Source of the DNA: Coptis chinensis
Lineage: Eukaryota; Streptophyta; Magnoliopsida; Ranunculales; Ranunculaceae
Assembly: GCA_015680905.1 (NCBI GenBank)
Contig: CM027379.1
Coordinates: forward strand, 101,731,001 to 101,795,000
DNA length: 64,000 nucleotides
Reading direction: 5' to 3'
Shown: positions 45,649 to 56,974 of the stretch, in pieces
Layout of the letters: every line of letters begins with the position of its first letter
Position numbering within the stretch: position 1 is the stretch's first letter
Program-made: the position numbers and the translations under genes
The notes under the pieces: model-generated
Databases searched by the model: none
What the model saw: only the letters and a program-made list of their open reading frames with translations
Told to the model about the DNA's origin: nothing

Positions 45649-46500
45649 GAGAACGCTTTCGTATAGTCGACTCTAGGAGTATAGGATCATCGACGAACGA
45701 TGCTCTAGGGGTTTGTAGAGTCTGCGACCTCCAGAGAGATGTCTGCACGCGGAGAGCGTTCTCATTTAGTCGATCCTAGAAATATAGGTCCTCAACGTGA
45801 CAAGAATGGGATAGGCTATGGAGCCTGTAAGCTCCATAGAGTTGTCTGCTCGCGGAGAGCGTTCTCGTTTAGTCGATCCTAGAAATATAGGTCCTCGACG
45901 TGACAAGAATTGGATAGGCTATGTAGCCTGTAAGCTCCGAGTCGCGCTTTCATGAGGAGCGTTCTTGTTTAGTCGATCCTAGAAATATAGGTCCTCGACG
46001 TGACAAGAATTGGAGAGGCTATGTAGCCTGTAAGCTCCAGAGAGTTGTCTGCTCGCGGAGAGCGTTCTCGTTTAGTCGATCCTAGAAATATAGGTCCTCG
46101 ACGTGACAAGAATTGGAGAGGCTATGTAGCCTGTAAGCTCCAGAGAGCAGTCTGCTCGTGGAGAGCGTTCTCGTTTAGTCGATCTTAGAAATATAGGTCC
46201 TCGACGTGACAAGAATTGGAGAGGATATGTAGCCTGTAAGCTCCAGAGAGCTATCTGCTCGCGGAGAGCGTTCTCGTTTAGTCGATCCTAAAAATATAGG
46301 TCCTCGACGTGACAAGAATTGGAGAGGCTATGTAGCCTGTAAGCTCTAGAGAGCAGTATGCTCGCGGAGAGCGTTCTCGTTTAGTCGATCCTAGAAATAT
46401 AGGTCCTCGACGTGACAAGAATTGGAGAGGCTATGTAGCCTGTAAGCTCCAGAGAGCTGTCTACTCGCGGAGAGCGTTTTCGTTTATGAGAGCGTATGGC
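45649..46500. repeat. 103-bp tandem array, eight units plus a partial
   Basis: Unit starts (GAGAGCGTTCTCG or variant) lie at 45649, 45752, 45855, 45954, 46058, 46161, 46264, 46367 and 46470; spacing is 103 bp except one shorter unit. Each unit holds TAGTCGATCCTAGAAATATA, GGTCCTCGACGTGACAAGAA and CTATGTAGCCTGTAAGCTC. The first unit is the most diverged and the inner units are nearly alike. The array sits between integrase and the antisense modules, the variable 3' region that is known to seed satellite DNA in such elements. Confidence 0.95.
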
Positions 46501-46661
46501 GCGCTAAGCGTGTTGGATCAGGGAAGTATGCTGGTCGTGCATCTGATGCGAGCTGTAGAACTTTTTGATGCCAGTAAATGGAATACCTTATACTAGGTAA
46601 CATAAAAATTTAACCTTAAACTTACAGTGCTTGAAAAACAGAATATACAACAACAATGGTT

Positions 46662-47540
46662 TTATTGATAAAATCTTTTCAGCAGATAAGTATTCCATGG
46701 GCGAGGTAACAATTTCCCTTCTTGAGTTTTTATCCAGTATGCTCCATTGCCTACAACGCGTTCTACGATGTATGGGCCTTCCCAAGTAGGGGCTAGCTTG
46801 GAGTCGTCTTGCATCTTTTTTAGTACTAGATCGCCAGGCTGGAAAGATCGAGGATGCACTCGTTTATTGTAGGAGTTCTTCAGGGTTTGCTGATAAGATG
46901 CGACTCTGATGGCGGCTAAGTCACGCCGTTTTTCGAGCAAATCGACCTCTCGTGCTAAGACAGAATCATTGTGTCCTGTCTTAACGAGCTTAGACCGAGT
47001 CGTAGTGACTGTCAGCTCGGTGGGAATGACAGCTTCTGTGCCATAACACAAGAAGAATGGAGATTCGCCTGTACTGGACCGCGCTGTGGTGCGATGAGCC
47101 CACAAGATGTTCTCCAACTGGTTCGGCCATTGGCTCTTGTTCTTTTCAATCTTTTTCTTCAAATTTTCTAAGATAGCCTTGTTGCTGGCTTCTGCTTGAC
47201 CATTACTCTGAGCGTACTGTGGAGTAGAAAATGCATGAACTATCTTCCACTTTGCTAGAAAGTCTTTAACTGTTCTGCCTTTGAATTGGGGTCCATTGTC
47301 CATCACTAGTGTATGTGGCAAACCAAATCTGGTGATGATGTGAGTCCAGATGAAGTTTCAGACATGTGATTCTTTGACATGTGCTAAAGGAATGACCTCG
47401 ACCCACTTAGTGAAATAGTCTGTTGCAGCTAAGACGAATCGAAAACCAGTGCTCTTCTGGGGGACAAATGGTCCCATGATGTCCATACCCCACATGTGAA
47501 ATGGCCATGGGCTTGCTATATTGATCAGCTCGCGTGCGGG
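46662..47540 (-). pseudogene. Integrase core and C-terminus (39.7-53 kb element)
   Basis: The open part 46662-47321 (219 residues) has VMDNGPQFKGRTVKDFLAKW, a STPQYAQSNGQAEASNKAIL core segment, NILWAHRTTARSSTGESPF, and the C-terminal RSFQPGDLVLKKMQDDSKLA and WEGPYIVERVVGNGAYWIKT. The start of the core lies in another frame to the right. Confidence 0.88.
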
Positions 47541-48879
47541 CTAAATGATGTTGTGGCCGAATGTTTGACATTTTAAGCACTTGAGGACGTATGCGTTGGC
47601 ATCGATCTGCATACGGGGCCAAAAGTAGCCTTGGGAAATTGCCTTGTGGGCTAAAGAGCGACCTCCGGCATGGTTTCCACATTCTCCCTCATGAATTTCG
47701 GCAAATATCAATTGGCCCTGCTCTGGAGTAATACATCGCAAGTGCGGTCCACCAGCAGATTTTCTAAACAACTTATTGTGCAACACGCAATAACGACGTG
47801 CTTGATATTGGATTTGTCTGGCTTTGGCATGCTCTGCAGGGAGCGTGCCCTGGTGGATGTAGTCCATGATGGGTTGCATCCAGGTCTGGCTCAACTGATC
47901 TTCGGAGAGAGGGAACAGATCGGCTATAACTAGGGCATGCTCGACCTGGTATGCAGGTCGGTTGACTACCTCAATGAGGAGTTGTTGTGGAACGCAACTC
48001 GGTGTTTGAGTGGCTAGGTAAGCTAGGCTGTCTGCATAACGGTTCTCATCACGCAAAAAATGATGTACGGTAGATTTTTTAAAAAAAGGCAACAAATGAT
48101 GAACGACCTGAAGATACTTCGAAAGGTTACCTTCCTGAGTAGTGTACTCTTTAGCAATCTGGCGAACGACCAATTGCGAGTCACTAAAGACTTGAAGTTC
48201 TTGCACACCGAGCTGTAGCGCCATACGAAGGCCCATGATCAACGCTTCGTATTCTGCCTCGTTGTTGGAAGATGCGAAGTCGAGTTGAACTGATTTTTCA
48301 ACCATAATTCCTTCGGGGGACACTAAGACGACCCCGATGCCACTCCTTCCGGGTTGCTAGAACCATCTACAAAGAGAGACCAGATTGGTTTGACACGCTC
48401 CTTGGCATCTGCGAGCTCCATCTCTGGTTCCCAGTGTGGGTCCTGAGCAGGGAAATCTGCTAGGAAATCGGCGACGACTTGACCTTTTTGAGAGGTGCGA
48501 GATACAAACTCCATGTGGTGTTCACCGAGCTCCTCGGCCCATACTGCCATACGAGTAGTCTTGTTTTCTTTATGGAGAATTTTCTTCAACGGGAGGTCGG
48601 TCAGTACTTTGATCGGATGTGCTTGAAAGTACGGCCTGAATTTTCTTGCCGAATACACCAAAGCAAGTACAGCTCTTTCAAGGAAAGAATAATTCGTCTC
48701 AGCTGGCATGAGCGTCTTACTTGTGAAGTAGATCGGCTTTTCTGAGTTGTTTCTTCTTTGAAGAGAACTGAGCTGATGGCGAAGTCTGATATTGCCAGGT
48801 ATAACCCCAGTATTTCTCCATCTACTGGCTTGGCTAAGACAGGAGGTGTGGTGAGGTAGTCTTTAAGAGTGGCGAATGC
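47541..48879 (-). pseudogene. RNase H, second RNase H and integrase zinc segment (39.7-53 kb element)
   Basis: Minus-strand text includes the connection LNRFISRASDKCRPFLQLLK, a first RNase H (LALVYSARKFRPYFQAHPIK), then WAEELGEHHMEFVSRTSQ. The second RNase H follows with LFVDGSSN, NNEAEYEALIMGLRMALQL and YADSLAYLA. The segment ends in the integrase zinc-binding text GECGNHAGGRSLAHKAISQ. Two RNase H domains place the element in the Tat lineage. Confidence 0.87.
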
Positions 48880-50191
48880 TTGGTGGCATTGATCGGTCCA
48901 TGAGAACTGCTCGCCTTTTTTGAGTAGTTGTAAGAACGGGCGACATTTGTCTGACGCCCTGGATATGAAACGGTTAAGTGCAACGACCATGCCTGACAAC
49001 TTCTGTATCTGCTTCTTTGTCTGTGGATCAGGCATGTCTAAGAACGCTCGGATTTGGTCTGGGTTTGCTTCGATTCCGCGCTGTGAGACCTGATATCCAA
49101 GAAATTTACCAGGGGATGCTCCAAAGAGGCATTTATCTGGGTTCAACTTCATTCGAGTGCAGCACAACTGGGAGAACGCTTGCTCAAGGTGAGTGATGTG
49201 GCCGCCTGCTTTCTTGCTTTTGACGACCATGTCATCGATGTAAACCTCCATGGTCTTACCTAACATGTCTTGGAACATGTCGGTTACTAGACGCTGATAT
49301 GTCGCTCCGGCGTTCTTAAGGCCAAACGGGAGGACGTTGTAACAATAAATCCCTTGCTCGGTAGTGAGCGGTCTTCTCTTGATCTTCTTCGGCGAGTGGG
49401 ATTTGGTTATAGCCGCTGTACGCGTCCATGAAGGAGAGAAGTTCATGCCCACAGGTCTGGTCGACAAGTCGGTCAATACGAGGTAGGGGAAAACTATCTT
49501 TCGGGGTTTCCTGATTGACATTTGTAAAATCGACACAGAGGTATACTGTGCCATTCTTTTTGGGGACGGCAACGATGTTCGCGATCCAGTCTGGATAGTC
49601 GACCTTTCTGATGAAACCGACCTGTTTGAGTTTGTCGACCTCGTCGTTAATGGCTTGTTGAAACCGCAGGGATAAGCGGCGAGGTCGTTGGCGAACTGGT
49701 CTAGCACCGGGGTTTACATTTAATCGATGACATGCTACGTTGGGATCTATTCCAGGTACATCGATGTACGACCAAGCAAAAACATCTTTATTCATGGCCA
49801 AAAAGTTTACAAGTTGGGCCTTGAGTGTAGGGTCAAGGTTAGCCCCTACATATACAAACTTGGGATCATCATCAGTTCCTAAGTTCACCCGCTCTCTGTC
49901 GACCTGTTGAGGTGCTGGCTTGGGTGGCGACGCTTCTTCGTGTGGTGACACTTCAGCGACCTGAGGGAGAGTGAACTTACTCGCCCGAACTGGACCGGTA
50001 TCTGTGGTGACGAGAACAGGGACTGGAATGGCGTCTGTGGTCATGATAGCAGGGGCTGGAGTGACTGTCGGAATGGAGATTTGTTGTGCGACACATGGCG
50101 GTGAGGCTATTGGAATGCTAACTGGTGAGGTAACAATAGTGGAGGGGTCCTCTGGGGGCGTGACTACGGTATTGACACCAACTGACGCCAC
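48880..50191 (-). pseudogene. Reverse transcriptase of the 39.7-53 kb Tat element
   Basis: Minus-strand motifs: a Pro/Val/Thr-rich linker, VNLGTDDDPKFVYVGANLD, WIANIVAVPKKNGTVYLCVD, LLSFMDAYSGYNQIPLAEED, CYNVLPFGLKNAGATYQRLV, the catalytic VYIDDMVVKSKK and LGYQVSQRGIEANPDQIRAF. The reading frame changes within the domain, so this copy is not intact. Confidence 0.87.
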
Positions 50192-50254
50192 TTCTGGGAT
50201 CCGTTCTGATGGAGCGACAATGGCTGGATTGACTTCTGGAGTGGATATAGACGA

Positions 50255-51307
50255 CTACATCTTCTTACTGGAGCCCCCAGTGTGCTGCTTTGATTTGTTG
50301 GTTCTGACCTCGGCAATCAGATCTTTAGCCATGGTATAACTGGTGGGCTCGTTGCTTGTGTGGATTGGTCCACTATCAATCCTTCCTGCTGTCAAGATTT
50401 GGTTACAATGATATGCTTCTAGTTGATTGCTTCTCAGCTCCATCATTCCTCTGGGGCCTGGGAAACGGAGAACTTGATGCAATGTTGACGGTACAGCTCG
50501 CATTTGGTGGATCCATCGTCGTCCTAGTATGGCATTGTAGGACGACTTGATGTCTAGGACGCTGAAGCGTGTATTGCAGCTGACTTTGTCCTCTTTAGAT
50601 CCTACTGATACTGGAAGGATGATATCACCGACAGGGTCGGCCCTGGAGCCATTGAACCCATAAAGGGGGGCAATCGGATCTATAAGAACTGACTTGGGTA
50701 AACTCATTTCTTGGATGGTGTGATAGAATAAAATGTTGCATGAACTTCCCGGGTCGATCAAGACGCGCTTTACTGTCCCAATCCATCGATCTTGGCGTGG
50801 GCGACCACCGTCGTTTTGAGGAAGACAGACCTTGTTGAGGTCGGCCTGCGTGAAAATGATATCTCCCGAATGGCGACTGAATCTGCGGAGGCGTCTTTGG
50901 GAAGTAAAATGATACACTTCCTGAAGGGCGCCGACACGACGTCTTTTCTCTCTGGATGAGGTGACAAAATCATCGGGGAAAGTAATCATGTGAATTGTTC
51001 GAGCATTGTCACAATCTGAGGAGTGTTGTTCTTCGCCGTGGCGAAATCGATCTCGGGGGCCCTCTACCGTGGGCGAAGCTTGAAAGTCTTGATGGTGACG
51101 GCGAGGTGGAGATCGACTGCGCACTCGGCGAGCCCTGAGCTTATGACGCAAATCACCGTCAAAAATGTTGGTGTACTGTTTAATATGACCAGCTTCGACA
51201 AGGTCTTGAAGATAGTGCTTAAGCCCCCAGCACGCATTGATTTCATGGCATTTTGCTTTGTGGAATGCACAGTATGGCTTGTCAGGTCGATCTATTGGCT
51301 GCCTCAC
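50255..51307 (-). CDS. gag end and protease region of the 39.7-53 kb Tat element
   Basis: One open frame of 350 residues. It has a zinc-knuckle-like KPYCAFHKAKCHEINACWGL segment, a basic Arg-rich stretch, then the protease with VKRVLIDPGSSCNILFYH, where D-x-G-S holds the catalytic Asp. It ends with NAILGRRWIHQMRAVPSTLH. Order and motifs match the other Tat element at 28467-29714. Confidence 0.85.
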   Translation of the reverse strand: MRQPIDRPDKPYCAFHKAKCHEINACWGLKHYLQDLVEAGHIKQYTNIFDGDLRHKLRARRVRSRSPPRRHHQDFQASPTVEGPRDRFRHGEEQHSSDCDNARTIHMITFPDDFVTSSREKRRRVGALQEVYHFTSQRRLRRFSRHSGDIIFTQADLNKVCLPQNDGGRPRQDRWIGTVKRVLIDPGSSCNILFYHTIQEMSLPKSVLIDPIAPLYGFNGSRADPVGDIILPVSVGSKEDKVSCNTRFSVLDIKSSYNAILGRRWIHQMRAVPSTLHQVLRFPGPRGMMELRSNQLEAYHCNQILTAGRIDSGPIHTSNEPTSYTMAKDLIAEVRTNKSKQHTGGSSKKM

Positions 51308-51309
51308 AT

Positions 51310-52307
51310 CTGGGCGGAAGTATGAGGCTTGCTGGATCTTGTCCAGTATGTAGCTAGGGGCGCGGTCAAGACAAAAATCTCTTCGTTGTTATCCTGGCGG
51401 GTACCTGCCTTTGGTGCCAGCGACCTGGATCGCTTTTTGGCACGCGGGGTATGATCAGAGATCGCTGCCACCTCCTAGTTCTCGGCTAAGCCACTGGACT
51501 TCAAACTTTCTTGCAGTTTGATATACTTGACGACCGGTATCTGGTTCGGACCGCGTTTAAAGCTTCTTTCATCAGTGATCTGGAGAGGTCGGTATTACGC
51601 ACTCGACAGGCGTTAGAGAATGCCAGTGTGGCAAAAGACTCTTTCAATCCGCTTTCCATACATAACAGTTCGGCCTTGAACCGTCCTAAGAATTGGCGAA
51701 TGGTTTCATCTTCCCTGAATGATAGCTGGAACAGCGAGTCAAGGTCTGCCTTCTTTCGTCTGTTGTGCACGTATTGGCTAGCAAACAGATCAGTAAGCTG
51801 CTCAAAGGTTTTAATAGAATCAGGTTCAAGAGAGAAGAACCAATCAAGTGCGCCATCCTTGAGACTGGCCAGAAATAGTCGACAGTGAAGATGATCAAAC
51901 TCAGGAGAACTGTAGAGGGTCAGACTTTAAATGTACCGAGCCACATGCTGACCGGGGCATGTGCTGCCATCATACATGGGGAAGCGTGGCTGGATAAAAT
52001 CTTGAGGAGAGGGTTTATTGAGAACCTCAGCACTGAACGGAGACGCGCGGTACGTCTTGAGCATCTTTTGAACAATTTGGGTCGCATCCTTTCGGACTGC
52101 ACTCTGGCCTATTCTGTGTGATAACTCGTTAATCTGTTGATTAACCTTGTTGATGCCGTTTTCAGCAACGTTACCGACTGGTTGCTGTTGGTAATCGTCC
52201 ACTTGGGCCCGTAGAGCAGCATTTTCTTGCCGGAGCAAGGAAATGCTCTCATTTGTTAAACCCAGCTGGTCTACAAGGTTTTGAACTTGAGCTTCGAGGC
52301 TGACCAT
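51310..52307 (-). pseudogene. gag of the 39.7-53 kb Tat element
   Basis: It starts near 52307 with a coiled-coil-like segment (LVDQLGLTNESISLLRQENA). It continues with gag core text such as DLDSLFQLSFREDETIRQFL and GRFKAELLCMESGLKESFAT, as in the 20.7-30.7 kb element. The frame is broken in a few places. Fossil particle protein. Confidence 0.75.
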
Positions 52308-52372
52308 GCTTCGTGGGCTTGAGAATTGTAGATTTTTGAGTTGGGTTAACGTGATTTCTCAAGTAATCGAAA

Positions 52373-52386
52373 CCACAGACGGCGCC
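52373..52386 (-). other. Primer binding site of the 39.7-53 kb Tat element
   Basis: Minus-strand GGCGCCGTCTGTGG lies two bases from the LTR edge. This string is typical of Tat-lineage primer sites. I do not assign the tRNA. Confidence 0.85.
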
Positions 52387-52388
52387 AA

Positions 52389-53000
52389 TGTAAAGGGGTA
52401 TTTTGGTTTTCCTTAAGGTTTCGCAAAGGGAGAGAGAAAAGGGGGTTGAGATTTTCTGATGGGACCGAGTTCGCTAAGGAGCGAGCTGCCTACATATCCT
52501 CTCTTTGTTTTTCTCTTCTAGGGGAAAGAGGAATCAGGTCCGACGTAGTTCCAGTAGGTGGTATTTATAGGCTTGTGGAAGTGTAAATCTTAGAGACACG
52601 TGCGTCTCTTGCCCACGTGTAAGGTGGAGATTGTGAATGAGTGTTGGGCTGGTTGTAGTATAAGTCGTGTGCTGATTGGGAGTTGACGCGGTAGTCCCTA
52701 TTTCCCGGTGGTGGGAAGTACAAGTAAGATTTTGGTAATGATTACCCCTGGTGGTGACCTTATTTGAGGCGTTCTGTCTCTGGTCATGTGTTCGTACTGA
52801 GACATCATTGTTCGTACCACCTACATGAAAGGAGTTGCTCACAAATCGGCCTTGGAGGTCGATATCCTGAGTTCACCTATGCTGCGCGCGTGTGTGTTCA
52901 TAAGGGAGCTGCTCACAGGTCGGTCTTGGAGGTCGATGTCCTGAGTTCGCTTGTGCTTCACGCGTGCGTGATAACTTAATGAGGATATTACTCCCCTACA
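52389..53000 (-). repeat. 5' LTR of the 39.7-53 kb Tat element
   Basis: 612 bp, about 97% identical to the left copy by hand count, with the same internal pair of about 78 bp. The primer site adjoins it at 52373-52386. Confidence 0.93.
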
Positions 53001-53005
53001 GCACA

Positions 53006-53306
53006 TATAAGTCTCGTATACATCAATGATCAATTATATATACTTATTACTCGCATTCCAAGAGTAAAGTATGAAGTTCTGGATATCAAACGAAAATGCC
53101 ATTATGTTTAATGTTCTATTGTTCTATTGTTCTACACAATTGCCGCCAGTATTGATAAGGACAGCAGAAAGGAGATCAGCTACTTCCAGCCATCTCACTT
53201 GAATTTCACCACTATGTTGAGTTGACTGCAAGCTCTAGAAATGAACAACACTAGATCACAAAATGTTCATTCAAACAGTTACACACATACAGTGATACAG
53301 GGCAAG
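53006..53306 (+). other. Upstream region of the BAHD pseudogene
   Basis: Host sequence between the Tat element and the BAHD start. An earlier in-frame ATG at 53241 would add 22 residues (MNNTRSQNVHSNSYTHTVIQ...), but the family start MSLKVEVISK at 53307 fits better. No specific promoter motif is supported. Confidence 0.4.
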
Positions 53307-53825
53307 ATGTCCCTCAAGGTTGAGGTTATTTCCAAAGCAGCTATCAAACCATCCTCTCCTACACCACCTCACCTTAGAAACTTCAAACTCTCCCTTGTAG
53401 ATCAGTACGCTCCTCCAATTTACGTGTCTCTTGTTCTATTCTACTCTTCCGACAATGACAATGTCAAAACTGATAAGCGACCTGATCGGTTAAAAAAATC
53501 ACTATCAGATACCTTAACACATTTCTACCCCTGAGGGGGAAGGATCAATGGCAATGAAGTTATCAATTGTACCGATGAGGGTGTTAACTTCTTTGAAGCG
53601 CGAGTTCATTGTGAGCTCTCCCATGTTCTGAACCATCCTATAGCCGAAGAGCTGGACAAATTACTTCCAAGAGATAACTTTTATGGATTAGGCTCAAAGC
53701 CATTATTATCCATTCAAGTCAACATCTTCGGCTGTGGAGGAATGGCACTTGGTGTGCAGGGACGGACCCACGGTATACTGAAGGTATTCAGTTGAATACC
53801 CTCAATTTGGGGGGAAAAAATTAAA

Positions 53826-54236
53826 CATGTGACGAGTATTCAAACCTTTGCTATTTAGCTTCTATTTAAGCTAGCTTTGTTTGCTTGATTATTTAATCAC
53901 TTATTTTATAAATCGTGTTTCTCTACATATTCAATTATATTGTCCACCCTACCATGCAACCAGTACATAATTATTTATTTGTATGATACACAAATGTAAT
54001 ATTGAACTTAGCATCTTTCTAAAACATTTCCTGCTTATATATACTGGTTGCATGGTAGGGTGGACAATATAATTGAATATGTAGAGAAACACGATTTATA
54101 AAATAAGTGATTAAATAATCAAGCAAACAAAGCTAGCTTAAATAGCAAACGTTGAATTAACATATACCAAGGTTGAATACAAGAATCATCCGGCAAGCAG
54201 AAGCTAAATAGCAAAGGTTTGAATACTCGTCACATG
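53826..54236. repeat. Large imperfect hairpin inside the hAT-like element
   Basis: Outer arms 53826-53862 and 54200-54236 are exact inverted copies (37 bp, CATGTGACGAGTATTCAAAC...). Inner arms 53863-53966 and 54042-54146 pair over about 104 bp with very few mismatches (CTAGCTTTGTTTGC / GCAAACAAAGCTAG). The loop is about 75 bp, and 53 unpaired bases sit in the right arm. The hairpin could be a MITE inside the hAT element or an inverted duplication. Confidence 0.9.
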
Positions 54237-55056
54237 ATATATATATATATATATATGGGGTGGCTACCTTGACAGCTTAAAATGACAGCCCATCTTAACA
54301 GCTCATCACGTCCATTCGATTATACCCGATCCAACGTCCAGATCTTGCACTAATTTCACAAAGCAAATACGAGAGGGTACAATAGTCATTTTATTTTTCT
54401 TTCACAAATTAGATTAGAAAATTGGATAAAAACTGACGCCTCTTTCTTCTTCCTCATCCTCTTTCTCTCTCCTCACTCTGAGGGACACCCACCACCAAGT
54501 TTTCGAGAAACCCACTACCACGTTTTTTTCATGAAAACTCTGCCTGAAACTCAATGGAACCGGTTAACCCACAATCAAATCTTAAGAATCAAAAGAAAAT
54601 ATAATTAAAGTTGAATCCTTGAAACCCAACTCAATCAAGTTTGAAGAACTCATTTGAAAATTGATTACCTCCTGCTCAACAATAGAATCAAAGAGATACA
54701 AAAACTCATCAAGATTCTCAACTCAACCATCCATATCTTTAATTCCTTCCAATGGTTTACATAAAAAAAGGTGTCATAACTATATAAGATATTTCTTTAT
54801 CAATGATTCAATGGAAGTCAAAAAATTCACTTCAACAGATAACCGATCACCCACTTCATATTTATGAGGATAACTCCAAGGTAAATTAAACCCATCTCCA
54901 AATTGAAGAATTATACACAAATCAATACCCAACTATGAAATTTTATGCAGAGATGGCTTTTGTTATGAGGAAGAAGAATGGGGTCGTGGATTTTTTGTGG
55001 ATCTATTTTTTTTTGTGTGAATAGAAAGTCAAATGACCATTGTACCCTCTCTTATT

Positions 55057-55190
55057 TGGGGTATGAACAATCACTGTTCATACCCCAATATGAGCTATGA
55101 ACACTCATTGTTCATATGAACACTCATTGTTCATATGAACATTCATTGTTCATACATATTTGGGGTATGAACAATCAATGTTCATACCTC
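55057..55190. repeat. Palindrome cluster A (GTATGAACA/TGTTCATAC)
   Basis: Copies of a short perfect inverted repeat, TATGAACA-n5-TGTTCATA, packed end to end. The outer copies extend to GGGGTATGAACA / TGTTCATACCCC. No coding frame. Confidence 0.85.
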
Positions 55191-55419
55191 ACTATATAAG
55201 CTGTGTACAACACTATATAACAGAGAAAGTTTATATACGACAATGTACAAGCTGTGCACGTGTGGAAGACTACCAAAATGGTTAGATCTAATCTCGACCG
55301 CCGATCTAAAATAAATTAGATGATCTAATCTCAACCGTTTACCAAAACAAAAATAAAGATGATATTATTATCGGGAAAAATCACTCCTCTCAACCGCAAA
55401 ACAAGGGGGTATCTCAAAT

Positions 55420-55800
55420 TAACCATTCTTTGTTCATACCACAGTCATGAGCTATGAACATTTTTGTTCATATCACAATTGAACTATGAGCGATGAGTGT
55501 TCATAGTCCATACCATGCGTATTATAAACAATCAATGTTTATAGTCATGAGCTATGAATATTCTTTGTGCATACTACAATTGGACTATGAACAATGATTG
55601 TTCATAAGATGCATAAATATGGACTATGAACACTCATTGTTCATAGCTATGTTCATAGCTCATATAGCTATGGACAATGAGTGTTCATAGCTACCGAACT
55701 ATGAACAATCACTGTTCATAGTCCAATTGTGATATGAACAAAGAATGTTCATAGCCCATAATATGATTAACTCTTAATATCATTGTTCATAGTCCAATTG
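55420..55800. repeat. Palindrome cluster B (CTATGAACA/TGTTCATAG)
   Basis: About ten to twelve units or half units of CTATGAACAnnnnnTGTTCATAG with spacers such as TCCAATTGT and GCTCATGA. Units are alike enough to have spread by local duplication. Confidence 0.85.
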
Positions 55801-56269
55801 TAGTAACTCTTAATATGATTAACTCAAAACCAAAACTGAAAACTTTAATACAAACTACCAGCCTTTATATAGGCGAAATACCCTAATTTCCACAAAACTC
55901 AAAATTTTCCAAAAATGGAAAGTTTTGGGATAACCATATATTAAGAAACTACTAATCAAAATAGAATTAACCCAATTGACCAAATCGAAAACGGAATCTC
56001 CTATCAAAAGATATAGCAAAAACAAAATTTTCCTAAAACGGCAAAAACATGATTTTGAAGGCCTAAATGATGGATTTAGGGACTGAGAGGGTGGTGCCCA
56101 CAACAAAACTGTGGGTTATGCTTATTTTGACATTTCCAATTAAATATGGGCACGTCCATGTCTTTCCGACTTTGTTACCCGCTTTTCCAGTTCATTGACG
56201 TATGTCAACTTCATTGACATACACATCATATGCCAACTTCATTGACATCATTGGCAAATCAGATAGATC

Positions 56270-56365
56270 GACTATGAACACTGAATGTTCATAGTCTAAC
56301 AAGAGTATGAACATTCAATGTTCATAGTCCACTAGGAGTATGAACACTGAATGTTCATAGTCCAA
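56270..56365. repeat. Palindrome cluster C
   Basis: Three units of CTATGAACA-n-TGTTCATAGTC with the spacer ACTGA or TTCAA. Same motif as clusters A, B and D. Confidence 0.85.
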
Positions 56366-56839
56366 CAAGATAACATACCTTTTCCTATTTTTCACCATAG
56401 AAAACAAAACGCAAATAATCATTCTCCGTTTATTAATAATCCAACTTTTGACAACTTTATGTCACATGCTTTATTTGCTTTGCTGTACAGGCGGCAGTTT
56501 CTCTGAATAAAAAAAAAAATGGACTCATATATATATATATATAAACTATACATGGAGCATAGATTATTAATGTGTACCTTTTTTCGTGAAGAGAAAAATG
56601 AACATCACTCAAAGCAGTCCTGTTTAGCAATCAGGTGTGACATAGAGATGGTTTGGAAAACATCAAGAAACTTGTGAATAGAATCTTAAATTATAACACT
56701 AAAGAAGAAAAAAAGTGCAAAAAATACCCCATTTTGATAAAACATGGAGAAATAGTTGTTCATACTTGAGAAACAAAAAGAATCATCACAGATTTCCATT
56801 TTTAAATAAAAATTCACAAACAAAAATATAACAACTTAC

Positions 56840-56974
56840 TCTGATTTAGGACCATAATTTATCCAAGCTAATTTAGCACAAGACTTCAATTTCGCCCAAC
56901 GATTAAAAGGGTCTAAAAATCCAATGGCTCTTTTCAAAGCAGATTTGGTCCTTGTTTCTTCACCTCTTGGTCCA
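56840..56974 (-). other. Exon-like 135-bp stretch inside the MULE
   Basis: On the minus strand an acceptor-like TTGGAAATGCAG precedes 135 bp open in one frame (ALKRAIGFLDPFNRWAKLKS, ending WINYGPKSE), followed by a strong donor-like GTAAGT. I do not recognise the protein. It could be a captured host exon (MULEs often pick these up), an exon of the MULE's own second gene, or chance. Confidence 0.3.

Larger units (their letters stand above)
39748..53000 (-). mobile_element. Tat-lineage Ty3/gypsy element, 13.25 kb, TSD GCACA
   Basis: Both LTRs are 612 bp (39748-40359 and 52389-53000), start TGTAAAGG, and are flanked by GCACA (39743-39747 and 53001-53005). The primer site (minus strand GGCGCCGTCTGTGG) and polypurine tract (TGAGAGGGGGCTG) sit where expected. 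Minus-strand order: gag, protease, reverse transcriptase, RNase H, second RNase H, integrase. A 103-bp tandem array and two antisense modules follow toward the 3' LTR. By hand count the LTRs differ at about 18 of 612 sites (3%), roughly 1-2 million years at usual plant rates. Gag-pol is interrupted in about eight places, so this copy looks non-functional although structurally complete. Confidence 0.93.

Noticed and set aside
45649-46500. CRISPR-like array (regular repeats)
   Set aside because: Units are contiguous 103-bp tandem copies without unique spacers, inside a plant retrotransposon.
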